Source of the DNA: Pseudomonas sp. RIT-562
GTDB taxonomy: Bacteria; Pseudomonadota; Gammaproteobacteria; Pseudomonadales; Pseudomonadaceae
Assembly (NCBI RefSeq): GCF_026241895.1
Contig: NZ_JAPJIV010000003.1
Coordinates: forward strand, 62,001 to 126,000
Direction of reading: 5' to 3'
DNA: 64,000 bases
Of the stretch, positions 10,192-20,919 are shown in pieces. Position 1 is the first letter of the stretch. Every line of letters starts with the position of its first letter. A model generated the notes under the pieces. It made no database searches and had not been told where the DNA came from. It saw only the letters and a list, made by a program, of their open reading frames with translations. A program made the translations under genes and the position numbers.

Positions 10192-11202
10192 ATGTCGGCG
10201 GTACGCATCGGTCCATATACATTGCACAACGGCTTGATTCTCGCCCCCATGGCGGGTGTCACCGACCAACCCTTTCGTCAGCTGTGCAAGCGACTGGGCG
10301 CCGGGCTGGTAGTTTCGGAAATGGTCACCAGCGACATGAGTTTGTGGAACACCCGCAAGTCACGCATGCGCATGATCCACGAAGGTGATCCCGAGCCCCG
10401 CTCGGTACAGATCGCCGGTGGCGATGCGCAGATGCTGGCCGATGCGGCACGGGCCAACGTCGAACTGGGCGCACAGATTATTGACATCAACATGGGCTGC
10501 CCGGCGAAGAAGGTCTGCAACAAGGCCGCCGGCTCTGCACTGTTGAAGGATGAAGCGTTGGTGACCGAGATCCTGCAGGCCGTCGTGGCCGCAGTCGATG
10601 TGCCGGTCACCCTGAAGATCCGAACCGGCTGGGACCGGGACAACAAGAACGGCCTGACGGTGGCGAAGATCGCCGAGCAGGCAGGAATCACGGCGCTGGC
10701 GGTGCATGGCCGCACCCGTGCCGACCTGTATACCGGTGAAGCCGAGTACGACACCATCGCTGCGATCAAGCAGGCGGTGTCGATCCCGGTGTTTGCCAAT
10801 GGCGATATCGATTCGCCAGAAAAGGCCCGGTATGTGCTTGACGCCACCGGTGCCGATGGCCTGCTGATAGGTCGGGCTGCCCAGGGGCGGCCATGGATTT
10901 TTCGTGAGATCGAGCATTACCTGCGCACCGGTGAAAAACTTCCGGCGCTGGAACTGATCGAGGTGGAACGCATACTGCTAGAGCATTTGGCCGCGCTGCA
11001 CGTTTTCTATGGAGACGTCATGGGTGTGCGCATTGCTCGCAAGCATGTGGGCTGGTATCTCGCAACCTTGCCGGGCGCCAGGGAGTTTCGCGCCCACTTC
11101 AATCGTTTGGAAGATACGGAAGCACAATGCGCCAACGTTCAGGGCTTCTTCGCCGAACGTTATAAGAGCCTGACAGGGGACGGAGAAGGGGTGGCCGCAT
11201 GA
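10192..11202 (+). CDS. dusB: tRNA dihydrouridine synthase B
   Basis: DusB reduces a specific uridine in the tRNA D-loop to dihydrouridine with FMN and NADPH. The 336-residue protein opens with [15 protein letters not shown], typical of Dus TIM barrels, and has the catalytic Cys region [15 protein letters not shown] with the FMN-binding segment VHGRTR and [10 protein letters not shown]. It overlaps fis by four bases (ATGA), the classic dusB-fis operon in which fis is expressed from the dusB promoter. The 185-base upstream region should hold that promoter, but I cannot identify the boxes with confidence. Confidence 0.96.
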   Translation: MSAVRIGPYTLHNGLILAPMAGVTDQPFRQLCKRLGAGLVVSEMVTSDMSLWNTRKSRMRMIHEGDPEPRSVQIAGGDAQMLADAARANVELGAQIIDINMGCPAKKVCNKAAGSALLKDEALVTEILQAVVAAVDVPVTLKIRTGWDRDNKNGLTVAKIAEQAGITALAVHGRTRADLYTGEAEYDTIAAIKQAVSIPVFANGDIDSPEKARYVLDATGADGLLIGRAAQGRPWIFREIEHYLRTGEKLPALELIEVERILLEHLAALHVFYGDVMGVRIARKHVGWYLATLPGAREFRAHFNRLEDTEAQCANVQGFFAERYKSLTGDGEGVAA

Positions 11203-11519
11203 CGATGATGACCGAGACTTTAGTGAGTGGAACAACACCCGTGAGCGACAACGTGAATTTGAAACAGCACCTCAATACGCCTAGCGAAGAAGGCCAGACC
11301 CTTCGCGGGAGTGTCGAGAAGGCGCTGCACAATTATTTCGCCCACCTTGAGGGCGCTGCCGTCACGGATGTGTACAACCTGGTGCTCTCCGAAGTCGAGG
11401 CGCCCCTGCTCGAGTGCGTGATGAACTACGTCAAGGGCAACCAGACCAAGGCCAGCGAGCTGCTCGGACTGAACCGGGGCACGCTGCGCAAGAAACTCAA
11501 GCAGTACGATTTACTGTAA
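11199..11519 (+). CDS. fis: DNA-binding protein Fis
   Basis: Fis is a small dimeric nucleoid protein that bends DNA and modulates transcription. The 106-residue frame ends in the family's helix-turn-helix, [19 protein letters not shown]. The central helices (YVKGNQTK region) and length match pseudomonad Fis. The start overlaps the dusB stop. The first 20 or so codons could be shorter if a downstream start (for example near MTETL) is used. A terminator follows. Confidence 0.96.
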   Translation: MTMMTETLVSGTTPVSDNVNLKQHLNTPSEEGQTLRGSVEKALHNYFAHLEGAAVTDVYNLVLSEVEAPLLECVMNYVKGNQTKASELLGLNRGTLRKKLKQYDLL

Positions 11520-11536
11520 GCATTCAATCAAACCAG

Positions 11537-11569
11537 AAAGGCGCCCGCGTAAAACCGGTCGCCTTTTTT
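11537..11569 (+). terminator. Rho-independent terminator after fis
   Basis: AAAGGCG (11537-11543) pairs with CGCCTTT (11560-11566) and runs into a six-T tract, within 50 bases of the fis stop. Confidence 0.8.
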
Positions 11570-11601
11570 GCTGACTTCCTTTGCTTTTGATGGAAATTGA
11601 G

Positions 11602-13209
11602 ATGACCGACCAGACTACCCGCCTGCCGATCCGCCGCGCCTTGATCAGCGTCTCCGACAAGACCGGGATCCTCGAATTCGCCAAGGAGCTTGAAGCCCTG
11701 GGCGTCGAGATCCTCTCCACCGGCGGAACGTTCAAGCTGCTGCGCGACAACGGCGTTGCCGCAGTGGAAGTCGCGGATTACACCGGTTTCGCAGAAATGA
11801 TGGACGGTCGGGTGAAAACCCTGCACCCGAAAATCCACGGCGGCATCCTCGGTCGTCGCGGCATCGATGACGCCATCATGAGCGAGCACGGCATCAAGCC
11901 GATCGACCTGGTGGCCGTCAACCTGTACCCGTTCGAAGCCACCATCAACAAGCCAGGCTGCGACCTGCCGACCGCGATTGAAAACATCGACATCGGCGGC
12001 CCGACCATGGTCCGTTCTGCGGCCAAAAACCATAAAGACGTGGCCATCGTGGTCAACGCCAGCGACTACGCCAGCGTGCTTGAAGGTCTCAAAGCCGGTG
12101 GCCTGACCTACGCTCAGCGTTTCGACCTGATGCTCAAGGCCTTCGAGCACACCGCCGCCTACGACGGCATGATCGCTAACTACATGGGCACCGTGAACCA
12201 GGCCGCTGACACCCTCAGCACTGAAGGTCGCAGCGAGTTCCCGCGCACCTTCAACAGCCAGTTCATCAAGGCTCAGGAAATGCGCTACGGCGAGAACCCG
12301 CACCAGAGCGCGGCGTTCTATGTAGAAGCTAAGCCTGCCGAAGTCGGCATCGCCACCGCGACTCAACTGCAGGGTAAAGAGCTGTCGTACAACAACGTGG
12401 CCGACACCGACGCCGCGCTGGAATGCGTAAAGAGCTTCGTCAAGCCGGCCTGCGTGATCGTCAAGCACGCCAACCCGTGCGGCGTTGCCGTAAGCCCGGA
12501 CGCCGAAGGCGGCATTCGCCAGGCCTACGAGCTGGCCTATGCCACTGATACAGAATCGGCGTTCGGCGGCATCATTGCCTTCAACCGCGAGCTGGATGCT
12601 GAGACCGCCAAGGCCATCGTCGAGCGTCAGTTCGTCGAAGTGATCATCGCCCCGTCCGTCAGCGAGGAAGCTCGCGCCATCGTCGCCGCCAAAGCCAATG
12701 TGCGCCTGCTGGCCTGTGGCGAGTGGTCGGCGGATCGCGCTGCTGCGTGGGACTACAAGCGCGTCAATGGCGGCCTGCTGGTGCAGAGCCGTGACATTGG
12801 CATGATCGGCAGCGAAGACCTGAAAGTGGTGACCAAACGCGCTCCGACCGAACAGGAAATCAACGACCTGATCTTCGCCTGGAAAGTCGCCAAGTACGTT
12901 AAATCCAACGCCATTGTCTACGCCAAGAACCGCCAGACCATCGGCGTTGGCGCTGGCCAGATGAGCCGCGTGAACTCGGCGCGTATCGCCGCGATCAAGG
13001 CTGAACATGCGGGTCTGCAGGTGCAGGGTTCGGTGATGGCATCCGACGCGTTCTTCCCGTTCCGCGACGGCCTGGACAATGCGGCCAAGGCCGGTGTTAC
13101 GGCGGTGATCCAGCCGGGTGGTTCGATGCGTGATGCGGAAGTTATTGCAGCGGCCGACGAAGCCGGCATTGCCATGGTATTCACCGGCATGCGCCACTTC
13201 CGTCACTGA
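11602..13209 (+). CDS. purH: Bifunctional AICAR formyltransferase / IMP cyclohydrolase
   Basis: PurH performs the last two steps of de novo purine synthesis, AICAR to FAICAR with 10-formyl-THF and then cyclisation to IMP. The 535 residues comprise an N-terminal MGS-like cyclohydrolase domain ([12 protein letters not shown], then STGGT) and a C-terminal transformylase domain with the conserved catalytic Lys-His pair in [12 protein letters not shown]. The start at 11602 ([14 protein letters not shown]) matches the family N-terminus; upstream in-frame starts at 11581 and 11590 lie close to the fis terminator. purD follows after a REPIN. Confidence 0.96.
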   Translation: MTDQTTRLPIRRALISVSDKTGILEFAKELEALGVEILSTGGTFKLLRDNGVAAVEVADYTGFAEMMDGRVKTLHPKIHGGILGRRGIDDAIMSEHGIKPIDLVAVNLYPFEATINKPGCDLPTAIENIDIGGPTMVRSAAKNHKDVAIVVNASDYASVLEGLKAGGLTYAQRFDLMLKAFEHTAAYDGMIANYMGTVNQAADTLSTEGRSEFPRTFNSQFIKAQEMRYGENPHQSAAFYVEAKPAEVGIATATQLQGKELSYNNVADTDAALECVKSFVKPACVIVKHANPCGVAVSPDAEGGIRQAYELAYATDTESAFGGIIAFNRELDAETAKAIVERQFVEVIIAPSVSEEARAIVAAKANVRLLACGEWSADRAAAWDYKRVNGGLLVQSRDIGMIGSEDLKVVTKRAPTEQEINDLIFAWKVAKYVKSNAIVYAKNRQTIGVGAGQMSRVNSARIAAIKAEHAGLQVQGSVMASDAFFPFRDGLDNAAKAGVTAVIQPGGSMRDAEVIAAADEAGIAMVFTGMRHFRH

Positions 13210-13221
13210 GTACACGATCAA

Positions 13222-13312
13222 CTGTAGGAGTGAGCCTGCTCGCGATAGCAATTGACCAGTCAAAGCTGTAGTGACTGACACACCGCAATCGCGAGCAGGC
13301 TCACTCCTACAG
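13222..13312. repeat. REPIN between purH and purD
   Basis: Arms at 13222-13249 and 13285-13312 are near-perfect reverse complements of the same class as at 5084 (core GGAGTGAGCCTGCTCGCGAT). The 35-base spacer is not conserved. Confidence 0.9.
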
Positions 13313-13364
13313 AAAAGCATCTCTGCGGTGCTCCACAGAATTAGCGTCATCCGAGGTTTTTGAA

Positions 13365-14660
13365 ATGAATGTTTTGATCATTGGCAGCGGTGGCCGTGAA
13401 CACGCCCTGGCCTGGAAAGTGGCTCAGGATCCGCGCGTGCAGAAGGTCTTTGTTGCCCCAGGCAACGCCGGCACCGCCATCGAAGCCAAGTGCGAGAACG
13501 TTGCTATCGACGTACTGGCCCTTGAGCAACTGGCAGATTTCGCCGAGAAGAACGTTTCCCTGACCATCGTCGGCCCGGAAGTCCCGCTGGTGGCCGGTGT
13601 TGTTGACCTGTTCCGCGCCCGTGGCCTCGATTGCTTCGGCCCGACTGCGGGCGCTGCCCAGCTGGAAGGTTCGAAAGCTTTTACCAAGGATTTCCTGGCT
13701 CGCCACAAGATCCCGACCGCCGACTACCAGAACTTCACCGAAATCGAGCCGGCCCTGGCTTATCTGCGTGAGAAAGGCGCACCGATCGTGATCAAGGCCG
13801 ACGGCCTGGCCGCCGGTAAAGGCGTGATCGTCGCCATGACCCTGGCCGAAGCTGAAGACGCCGTACGCGACATGCTCGCAGGCAATGCCTTCGGCGACGC
13901 CGGTTCCCGCGTAGTCATCGAAGAATTCCTCGATGGCGAAGAAGCCAGCTTCATCGTCATGGTCGACGGCAAGAACGTGTTGCCGATGGCCACCAGCCAA
14001 GACCACAAACGTGTCGGCGATGGCGATACCGGTCCGAACACCGGCGGCATGGGTGCCTACTCCCCTGCCCCGGTAGTGACCAGCGAAGTGCACCAGCGCG
14101 TCATGGACCTGGTGATCTGGCCGACCGTGCGCGGCATGGCCGACGAAGGCAATGTCTACACCGGTTTCCTGTATGCCGGGCTGATGATAGACAAAGCTGG
14201 TAACCCAAAAGTCATCGAATTCAACTGCCGTTTCGGTGACCCTGAGACCCAACCGGTGATGCTGCGCCTGCAGTCGAGCCTGGTATTGCTGGTCGAAGCT
14301 GCTTTGGCGCAAGCGTTGGACAAAGTTGAGGCACAGTGGGATCCACGTCCGAGCGTCGGCATCGTGCTGGCCGCGGGCGGCTATCCAGGTGATTACGCCA
14401 AAGGCGTTGCCATCAATGGTCTTGATGCTGCTGCAGCACTGGAAGGTAAAGTCTTCCACGCTGGCACCGCACTCAAGGACGGACAAGTGGTCACGGCCGG
14501 TGGTCGCGTGCTGTGCGCGACCGCCATGGGCGTCAGCGTCGATGCAGCCCAGCAGCAGGCATACCAGCTGGCGGCGCAAATCGACTGGGAAGGTTGTTTC
14601 TATCGCAAGGACATCGGCTACCGTGCCATTGCCCGCGAGCGTGGCGAAAATCAGGAATAG
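13365..14660 (+). CDS. purD: Phosphoribosylamine-glycine ligase (GARS)
   Basis: PurD joins glycine to phosphoribosylamine with ATP, the second step of purine synthesis. The 431-residue protein begins MNVLIIGSGGREHALAWK, the family signature. It has an ATP-grasp domain (APIVIKADGLAAGKGVIVA) and the signature RFGDPETQ near residue 290. It is separated from purH by a REPIN but lies in the same orientation, so cotranscription is possible. Confidence 0.97.
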   Translation: MNVLIIGSGGREHALAWKVAQDPRVQKVFVAPGNAGTAIEAKCENVAIDVLALEQLADFAEKNVSLTIVGPEVPLVAGVVDLFRARGLDCFGPTAGAAQLEGSKAFTKDFLARHKIPTADYQNFTEIEPALAYLREKGAPIVIKADGLAAGKGVIVAMTLAEAEDAVRDMLAGNAFGDAGSRVVIEEFLDGEEASFIVMVDGKNVLPMATSQDHKRVGDGDTGPNTGGMGAYSPAPVVTSEVHQRVMDLVIWPTVRGMADEGNVYTGFLYAGLMIDKAGNPKVIEFNCRFGDPETQPVMLRLQSSLVLLVEAALAQALDKVEAQWDPRPSVGIVLAAGGYPGDYAKGVAINGLDAAAALEGKVFHAGTALKDGQVVTAGGRVLCATAMGVSVDAAQQQAYQLAAQIDWEGCFYRKDIGYRAIARERGENQE

Positions 14661-14676
14661 TCGCTCCATTCGGTCG

Positions 14677-14699
14677 GGCAAGGGCTTCAAGCCCTTGCC
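14677..14699. terminator. Strong hairpin after purD, without T tract
   Basis: GGCAAGGGCTT pairs with AAGCCCTTGCC around a very short loop. No U-run follows, so it may act as an mRNA 3' stabiliser or weak terminator between purD and retS. Confidence 0.45.
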
Positions 14700-14759
14700 G
14701 GACTATTCCAGCGCCGCGCATAGTTATATTCTGGCATCAACCTACGAAGGGATTTCGCC

Positions 14760-17537
14760 GTGCGCTGGCTCAGGATTGCCGTAAGTCTCACCGTCACTCT
14801 GCTGACCTTGCTCTGCATGCTCCCGGCGCAAGCCGCGCAAGGCAGTGGCTGGGCCGTATTGCTCGACGAGCAGGGCAACCTGCAGCTCAGCGACATCCGT
14901 TCCACTCGCTACACCAATCAATTCAGCCCCATCGAACTTGAACGCCTGACGGCCGCCGAGCCCGATGGCGCACTCTGGCTGCGCTTCAAGCTGACCCCCG
15001 GCAAACACGAGCAGGTACTGAAGGTATTCGCCCCGGATCTGGCGCAACTCAATCTCTACGTGCTGGACGGCGACAAGCTCCTCGATCAGACCCATGCCGG
15101 CTCGGATCAACCGCAAGACGAGCGGCCCCTGGCCAGCAGCGATGTCCTGTTACCGCTGCCACAAAGCGACAAACCCCTGGATGTGTACCTGCGCCTGGTT
15201 TCCGAACACCAGATGCGGCCCCACATCACCCTGCAATCAGCAATTACCACCGCCGCCAACCAGACCCAGACCCTGATTTACGGTCTGTTGTTCGGTTGCA
15301 TCGCCATGCTGATCCTGCACAACCTGATTCGCTATGCCTACACGCGCTCACGCAGCAGTCTCTGGCTTGCCGGGTGCGAGGCGTTGCTGATGCTGAGCCT
15401 GGCATTGTTGCTGAACCTTGCAGGCCCCTGGATGCCTGACTGGCATGCCATCCAGACACCGGGCGCGTATGTCGCCCTGCTGCTGACCGCGCCTTGCGGA
15501 CTGATGTTCGCCTACCGCTTTTTTGCGCCCCTGGGTTCGCACCCGCTGAATAAACTGCTGCTGGGCGACATTCTGTTCATCATCGCCTGCGGCCTGTTGC
15601 TGCTGTTCGTCAACACGCTGCCGTTGAACATCATTACCTACGGGTTGGTCGCCCTCGCCGGCCTCAGCATGTTGTTCGCAGGCGGCTGGCACCTGCAAAA
15701 AGGCTATCGCCCAGCCCGTTTTTTTGTCGCGGCAATGGTGGTGTTCAACCTTGGCACCCTGATCATCCTGCCCGCACTGCTGGGGCTGACACTGGTGGAG
15801 CCCCAAGGCCTGATCACCACTCTGCTGGCGTTCATCTGCGTCAGCGGCTTGCTGATGAGCATTGCCCTGAGCGAGCGCCAGCGCAGCATTACTGAAAGCC
15901 GATTCAGCATCAGCCGCGACCTGGCCGCCAGCAATGCCGAAATCAATGCCAAAGCCGAATTTCTCGCCAAGATCAGTCACGAAATCCGTACGCCCATGAA
16001 CGGAGTACTGGGCATGACCGAACTGCTGCTGGGCACGCCACTTTCGGTCAAGCAACGCGACTACGTCCAGACGATCCACAGTGCCGGCAACGAATTGCTC
16101 ACACTGATCAACGAGATTCTCGACATCTCCAAACTCGAATCCGGGCAAATAGAGCTGGATGATGTGCAGTTCGATCTCAACGCGCTGATCGAAGACTGCC
16201 TGAGCATCTTCCGCGCCAAGGCCGAGCAGCAGAACGTCGAGCTGATCAGTTTCATCCAGCCACAAGTGCCGCGAGTCATCAGCGGTGATCCGACGCGCCT
16301 GCGCCAGACTCTTTTGAGCCTGCTGGAAAACGCCCTGAAGAAAACCGACGAAGGAGAAATCCTGATTGTCGTGGCACTGGACGAACGCAGCGCCAAACCG
16401 CGCTTGCGCATTGCCGTGCAGGACAGTGGCGAACCCATGGACGCCGAGGAGCGCGACGCGCTGATGCACGCCGAACTTCACAGCAAGCATTTCCTGTCGG
16501 CCAGCCGGCTGGGGGGCAACCTGGGATTGGTCATCGCTCGTCAACTGATACGGCTGATGCAGGGCGAATTCGGCATCAAGAGCGGCAACAGCCAAGGCAG
16601 CACTTTGTGGCTGACCTTGCCGCTGGATCCCGACCGCCTCGAACACCCAACTTCAGACCTGGATGGCCCACTCCAGGACGCGCGGGTGCTGGTGGTCGAC
16701 GACAACGACACGTGCCGCAAAGTATTAGTGCAGCAATGCACCGCCTGGGGCCTGAACGTCAGTGCCGTGTCGTCCGGCAAGGAAGCACTGGCGCTGCTGC
16801 GCACCAAGGCGCACCTGCGGGACTACTTCGACGTAGTGTTGCTGGACCAGAACATGCCGGGCATGACCGGGATGCAACTGGCGGCGAAGATCAAGGAAGA
16901 CCCGAGCCTCAACCACGACATTCTGCTGATCATGCTGACGGGCATCAGTAACGCGCCAAGCAAGATCATCGCGCGCAATTCCGGGATCAAGCGCATTCTC
17001 GCCAAACCGGTAGCCGGCTATACGCTCAAGACCACCCTCGCCGACGAACTGAATCAGCGCAACAAGGGCCTGGCTACCCCCTACCCGCTACCAACCGGCC
17101 CGACCCTGCCGGTGAAGGTGCCGGGGGATTTCCGCATTTTGGTCGCCGAGGACAACAGCATTTCCACCAAGGTGATTCGCGGGATGCTGGGCAAACTCAA
17201 CCTGCAGCCCGACACCGCCAGCAATGGCGAAGAAGCACTCCAGGCCATGAAGGCCCAGCGTTATGACCTGGTGCTTATGGATTGCGAAATGCCGATCCTG
17301 GACGGCTTCTCGGCCACCCAACAGCTACGCGCCTGGGAGGTTGGCAACCAGCGCGTGCGCACTCCCGTGGTCGCCCTGACAGCGCACATCCTGGCCGAAC
17401 ACAAAGAGCGAGCGCGCCAGGCTGGCATGGATGGGCACATGGCCAAGCCGGTGGAGCTTTCCCAACTGCGCGAATTGATCGAGCACTGGGTCGCCCAGCG
17501 CGACCAGCAGAACCGCGCGACCACACAAACCACCTGA
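14760..17537 (+). CDS. retS: Hybrid sensor kinase RetS
   Basis: RetS antagonises the GacS kinase and so lowers RsmY/RsmZ sRNA levels, switching between acute and biofilm lifestyles. It has a signal peptide (cleavage near AQAAQ), a periplasmic 7TMR-DISMED2 sensor domain, seven transmembrane segments (about 175-375), a histidine kinase with H407 in ISHEIRTPMNG, and two receiver domains with D696 (VLLDQNMPG) and D841 (LMDCEMP). These residues match P. aeruginosa RetS H424, D713 and D858 with a constant offset of 17. The start is GTG at 14760. The protein has 925 residues. No HPt domain is present, as expected. Confidence 0.95.
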   Translation: MRWLRIAVSLTVTLLTLLCMLPAQAAQGSGWAVLLDEQGNLQLSDIRSTRYTNQFSPIELERLTAAEPDGALWLRFKLTPGKHEQVLKVFAPDLAQLNLYVLDGDKLLDQTHAGSDQPQDERPLASSDVLLPLPQSDKPLDVYLRLVSEHQMRPHITLQSAITTAANQTQTLIYGLLFGCIAMLILHNLIRYAYTRSRSSLWLAGCEALLMLSLALLLNLAGPWMPDWHAIQTPGAYVALLLTAPCGLMFAYRFFAPLGSHPLNKLLLGDILFIIACGLLLLFVNTLPLNIITYGLVALAGLSMLFAGGWHLQKGYRPARFFVAAMVVFNLGTLIILPALLGLTLVEPQGLITTLLAFICVSGLLMSIALSERQRSITESRFSISRDLAASNAEINAKAEFLAKISHEIRTPMNGVLGMTELLLGTPLSVKQRDYVQTIHSAGNELLTLINEILDISKLESGQIELDDVQFDLNALIEDCLSIFRAKAEQQNVELISFIQPQVPRVISGDPTRLRQTLLSLLENALKKTDEGEILIVVALDERSAKPRLRIAVQDSGEPMDAEERDALMHAELHSKHFLSASRLGGNLGLVIARQLIRLMQGEFGIKSGNSQGSTLWLTLPLDPDRLEHPTSDLDGPLQDARVLVVDDNDTCRKVLVQQCTAWGLNVSAVSSGKEALALLRTKAHLRDYFDVVLLDQNMPGMTGMQLAAKIKEDPSLNHDILLIMLTGISNAPSKIIARNSGIKRILAKPVAGYTLKTTLADELNQRNKGLATPYPLPTGPTLPVKVPGDFRILVAEDNSISTKVIRGMLGKLNLQPDTASNGEEALQAMKAQRYDLVLMDCEMPILDGFSATQQLRAWEVGNQRVRTPVVALTAHILAEHKERARQAGMDGHMAKPVELSQLRELIEHWVAQRDQQNRATTQTT

Positions 17538-17602
17538 GCCGACAGACGCCACAGCGCCTGTTAGACTGCCCTTCGACTTTTTCTCTCCAGTGAGCTCGCA
17601 CC

Positions 17603-18199
17603 ATGCTCCACGTGTTGTTCAGTGTGTACCTGAAGATGCTGGTGCTCTACAGCCCGTTCTTCGTACTGTCCTGCTTTATCAGCCTGACTCGCGGTTACTC
17701 GCGTAAAGAACAACGCCGACTGGCCTGGAAAGTGGCGACCGCCACACTGGTTTCGAGCGTGTTGCTGTACCTGTTCGGCCGGGTGATTTTCGACGTCTTT
17801 GGAATCACCGTGGACGCCTTCCGCATCGGCGCCGGCAGCGTGCTGTTCATCTCGGCGTTGGGCATGGCGCAGGGCAAATCGGTGGTGCAGACCGACAACG
17901 TGCAACAGGACGTGACCATCGTCCCCCTCACCATCCCGCTGACAGTTGGCCCAGGCACCATCGGTGCCCTGCTGGTCATGGGCGTGAGCCAACCCCATTG
18001 GGACGACAAGCTGACTGCGATCGTCAGCATTGCCCTGGCCAGTTTTACCGTGGGAGTTGTGCTTTATCTGTCGAACCGCATCGAAAGAATCCTGGGCGAC
18101 CAGGGCCTGCAGATTGTCAGCCGATTGATGGGGTTGTTCGTCTGTGCGCTGGCGGCACAAATCATCTTTACCGGGGTAAGAGGGTATCTGGTGACCTGA
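17603..18199 (+). CDS. MarC family integral membrane protein
   Basis: This 198-residue protein has about six hydrophobic segments. It carries the MarC/UPF0056 features VPLTIPLTVGPGTIGALLV and FRIGAGSVLFISALGM. MarC proteins were once linked to multiple antibiotic resistance, but that role is not supported and no substrate is established. The gene follows retS by 65 bases in the same orientation, which I recall is also the arrangement in P. aeruginosa. Confidence 0.88.
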   Translation: MLHVLFSVYLKMLVLYSPFFVLSCFISLTRGYSRKEQRRLAWKVATATLVSSVLLYLFGRVIFDVFGITVDAFRIGAGSVLFISALGMAQGKSVVQTDNVQQDVTIVPLTIPLTVGPGTIGALLVMGVSQPHWDDKLTAIVSIALASFTVGVVLYLSNRIERILGDQGLQIVSRLMGLFVCALAAQIIFTGVRGYLVT

Positions 18200-18236
18200 A
18201 CATCAGGCACCAGCCCCTCGACCGGCGCAGGGTCAT

Positions 18237-19052
18237 TTATTTGTGACGCTTGAACCTTTTGTTTAACTGAGTGCCCTGCTGCTGGTTAAGCACGCGTTCT
18301 ATATCGTCTTTAACTTGCGAATAACGCAGCGGGTTGAAGGTGATGAACGATGCCGCGCGGAACACGTTCAGATCCGCCACCTTTGAATCGAAAAACAGCA
18401 CACCCCCGTCAAGTTTGTCGGCATCACTGGAGATAGACGACAACATGATCATGATCAAGCCGTTTTTGAGTTGTTCGCAGGGCAGAATTGCCAATTTCAC
18501 GCCTTTGGTCTTGGTGACTTCGTAGTTGAACACCTTGACTATCTCGGGCTGTTTTTGCACCGCATCTATCGTGGAGTCCGCGATTGCACCCAGCACCGTA
18601 GCCCCCGGAACAGCAGACTTGGCAGCTTCCACGCCCGCCTTGATTATCCCGGTAATCAGATTGGATACCGTCAGTTCCAAAGCGCTTCGATTGTGTTCCA
18701 CGACTCCGCTGTCGGGGACATAACAGCCCAAATCCTCCATGCAACTCAAGAATGCCTGGTGCCATTCCTTGGGCTTTTTATCACCCGGAACCTCAAGGGT
18801 GGCCTCCAGTTTCGAGAATTTTATAATGTTCTCGATGATGGTCATGTTCTCGAGCGACACATTATCCCCGTAACCGATTAATGTATTACCCAAGACCAGG
18901 GCATCCAGTTCTTTTGTAGGACTGGTTTTTTCGGGGGCAACAAAAGACCTTGTGTAGGCGACATCAGTCGATAGAAACTGGCGCCTTTCAATACGCCAGG
19001 ATATTAGATCCTTGGTTTCTTCTACACTGATAGAGCCATCAACATTTTGCAT
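18237..19052 (-). CDS. Orphan protein, member of a four-copy paralogous family (copy C)
   Basis: I do not recognise this 271-residue protein. It has no signal peptide. A hydrophobic, Ala/Gly-rich stretch at about 140-165 (SNLITGIIKAGVEAAKSA) is amphipathic rather than a clear membrane span. It shares with three other genes in the window the pattern F79-S80, A84-T85, W97, C110, and a C-terminal half with a Pro-Cys pair (ILPCEQ), followed by predicted strands and a final helix. AAGGAATG precedes the ATG. It lies between marC (convergent) and cobJ (same strand, 160 bases apart), at a junction between core blocks, and is more A+T rich than its neighbours. It is a real gene on codon usage, with unknown function. 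Confidence 0.75.
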   Translation of the reverse strand: MQNVDGSISVEETKDLISWRIERRQFLSTDVAYTRSFVAPEKTSPTKELDALVLGNTLIGYGDNVSLENMTIIENIIKFSKLEATLEVPGDKKPKEWHQAFLSCMEDLGCYVPDSGVVEHNRSALELTVSNLITGIIKAGVEAAKSAVPGATVLGAIADSTIDAVQKQPEIVKVFNYEVTKTKGVKLAILPCEQLKNGLIMIMLSSISSDADKLDGGVLFFDSKVADLNVFRAASFITFNPLRYSQVKDDIERVLNQQQGTQLNKRFKRHK

Positions 19053-19212
19053 TCTGACATTCCTTATCGTCGATTAATTATGCCTCCAGGCACAATTGAA
19101 ACTTAACTCACGCACACAGCTCCGCTCAAACACCTTTGAATTTCCATATGTGTTTTAGCGGATAAACATCGCAGTTAACTTGCCCGAGCCAGACGGCTCG
19201 AGCAGATTACAA

Positions 19213-20919
19213 TTACTTGATATCGACCAACTTATCCCCGTAACTGCGCGGCGTATAAACCCATGACAAGCCATTGGCTCGGGGAAACACTCGAGTAGTG
19301 GAGGAGCCGATCAGCACCATGGTGCGCATATCAACCTGTTCCGGGCTCAACTGTCCAAGCGTCGTGACCCGCAACGTCTGACCAGGGCGCCCGATATCAC
19401 GCCCCAATACGACCGGCGTCTCAGGGCTTCGGTGCAGCGCGACGATTTCCAGCGCACGGCCCAGCTGCCACGGCCTGGAGCGCGAGATCGGATTATAGAA
19501 AGCCATCGCCAGATCGGCTTCAGCGGCCAGGCCCAATCGCTTCTCGATGATCTCCCAAGGTTTGAGGTTGTCCGACAGCGACAGTACACAGAAGTCATGC
19601 CCCAGCGGTGCTCCTGCCTGGGCAGCGGTGGCCAAAGATGCCGATACGCCCGGAAGCATTTCCAGATCCACGTGATGCCATGCCGGATCCCGCGACTCGT
19701 GCAGCGCTTCAAGCACCGCTGCTGCCATCGCAAACACTCCAGGGTCACCGGACGACACCACCACTACCGAGCGCCCCTGCGCCGCGAGTTCGAATGCGTG
19801 ACGCGCTCGCTGCATTTCTTCACGGTTGTCGGTGCAGTGCAGCACCTGATCCGCACGGAATGGGCCAGCCATTCGCACATAGGTTTCGTAACCCAGTACG
19901 TCATTGGCGCGTGCCAACTCTGCCTTGACTGCCGGCACCATCAAATCGGCAGCGCCCGGGCCCAGCCCGATAACGGCGAGGCGTCCGCGGGCGCGACCGA
20001 TGTGCGAAGGATCCAGAGGGTGCTCAGCGACAGCCACGGTAATCGCGTTTTCGCTACGAACCATCAGCGGTGGTGCGGCCAGCTCGGCCAGTTGATCGGT
20101 AACAGTGCCCGCCCTGGAAAACCGCAATGGCAGATTCAGTTCATCGGCGGCATCTCGCAACGCCTGGCTAGCCATCAATTGCTCATTGGCCAACACACAG
20201 GCCAGTGACTGAACTGCAATTTTCGCATTGCCCAGGAGCTTGCGGATCGCATCGGCCAGGCCTGGGGTGTCTTCGTTGACCAGTACCAGCACACTTTTGG
20301 GATAAATCAGCAGCTCATTGGCGCAGGGATCGCGTTCGGCGCTGCCGACATGAATCGCCAGACGCGCCTGTGGATCCTGCGCCAGCGGGGTGCCCGCCAG
20401 CCATGGCGCATCGCCTTCAATTCGGACCGGTTCACCACCGAGCAGGTCGGAGACAAAGCGCTTGCCGAGTTCCAGGTCGCCCAAGGTGTAACCGCTAGGA
20501 GGGTTCAACAAACAGGTGCCGAAACGCAGTTCGCCGCTGGTAGTAATGGCCGCCGCGATACCCAGGCCTTGGGCAATTTCGCGGGCCAACACGTTGACAC
20601 CGCCCAAGCCACCCAACAGCGGCACGACCGCGCTCGCATCTTCCGCGACCGCCAGCACAGGCGGCTCTTCGCCTTTTTCCAGGAGCAATGGCGCCAGCGT
20701 CCGGATCACAATACCGGCCGCGCACAGCGCAATGATAGGTGTGTTCGCCTGATAGAGTTCGCGCAGGGTAACGCCGAACTCCTGATACCCGACGTCTACG
20801 CCCTCAACCCTTCCAATCAATCCGTAGATAAGCGACTCGGGCAGGCTTCGTTGAATACGCTGTGCGGTCGCGAGAGCACCACTACCGAGAATGACGATTG
20901 CAGGAACTGTTCGACTCAT
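19213..20919 (-). CDS. cobJ: CbiG-CobJ fusion: precorrin-3B C17-methyltransferase
   Basis: CobJ methylates C17 and drives ring contraction in corrin synthesis. The 568-residue protein is a fusion. Residues 1 to about 315 are a CbiG-like domain (GSGALATAQRI at the start, GLGGVNVLAREIA later). From about 320 a SAM methyltransferase of the CobJ/CbiH type follows (LAVIGLGPGAADLMVPA, VVVVSSGDPGVFAMA, and HDFCVLSLSDNLKPW). I start at MSRTVPA, whose ATG overlaps the cobI stop by one base (TGATG). It is the last gene of the minus-strand cobGHIJ operon. The same fusion is found in other pseudomonads. Confidence 0.93.
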   Translation of the reverse strand: MSRTVPAIVILGSGALATAQRIQRSLPESLIYGLIGRVEGVDVGYQEFGVTLRELYQANTPIIALCAAGIVIRTLAPLLLEKGEEPPVLAVAEDASAVVPLLGGLGGVNVLAREIAQGLGIAAAITTSGELRFGTCLLNPPSGYTLGDLELGKRFVSDLLGGEPVRIEGDAPWLAGTPLAQDPQARLAIHVGSAERDPCANELLIYPKSVLVLVNEDTPGLADAIRKLLGNAKIAVQSLACVLANEQLMASQALRDAADELNLPLRFSRAGTVTDQLAELAAPPLMVRSENAITVAVAEHPLDPSHIGRARGRLAVIGLGPGAADLMVPAVKAELARANDVLGYETYVRMAGPFRADQVLHCTDNREEMQRARHAFELAAQGRSVVVVSSGDPGVFAMAAAVLEALHESRDPAWHHVDLEMLPGVSASLATAAQAGAPLGHDFCVLSLSDNLKPWEIIEKRLGLAAEADLAMAFYNPISRSRPWQLGRALEIVALHRSPETPVVLGRDIGRPGQTLRVTTLGQLSPEQVDMRTMVLIGSSTTRVFPRANGLSWVYTPRSYGDKLVDIK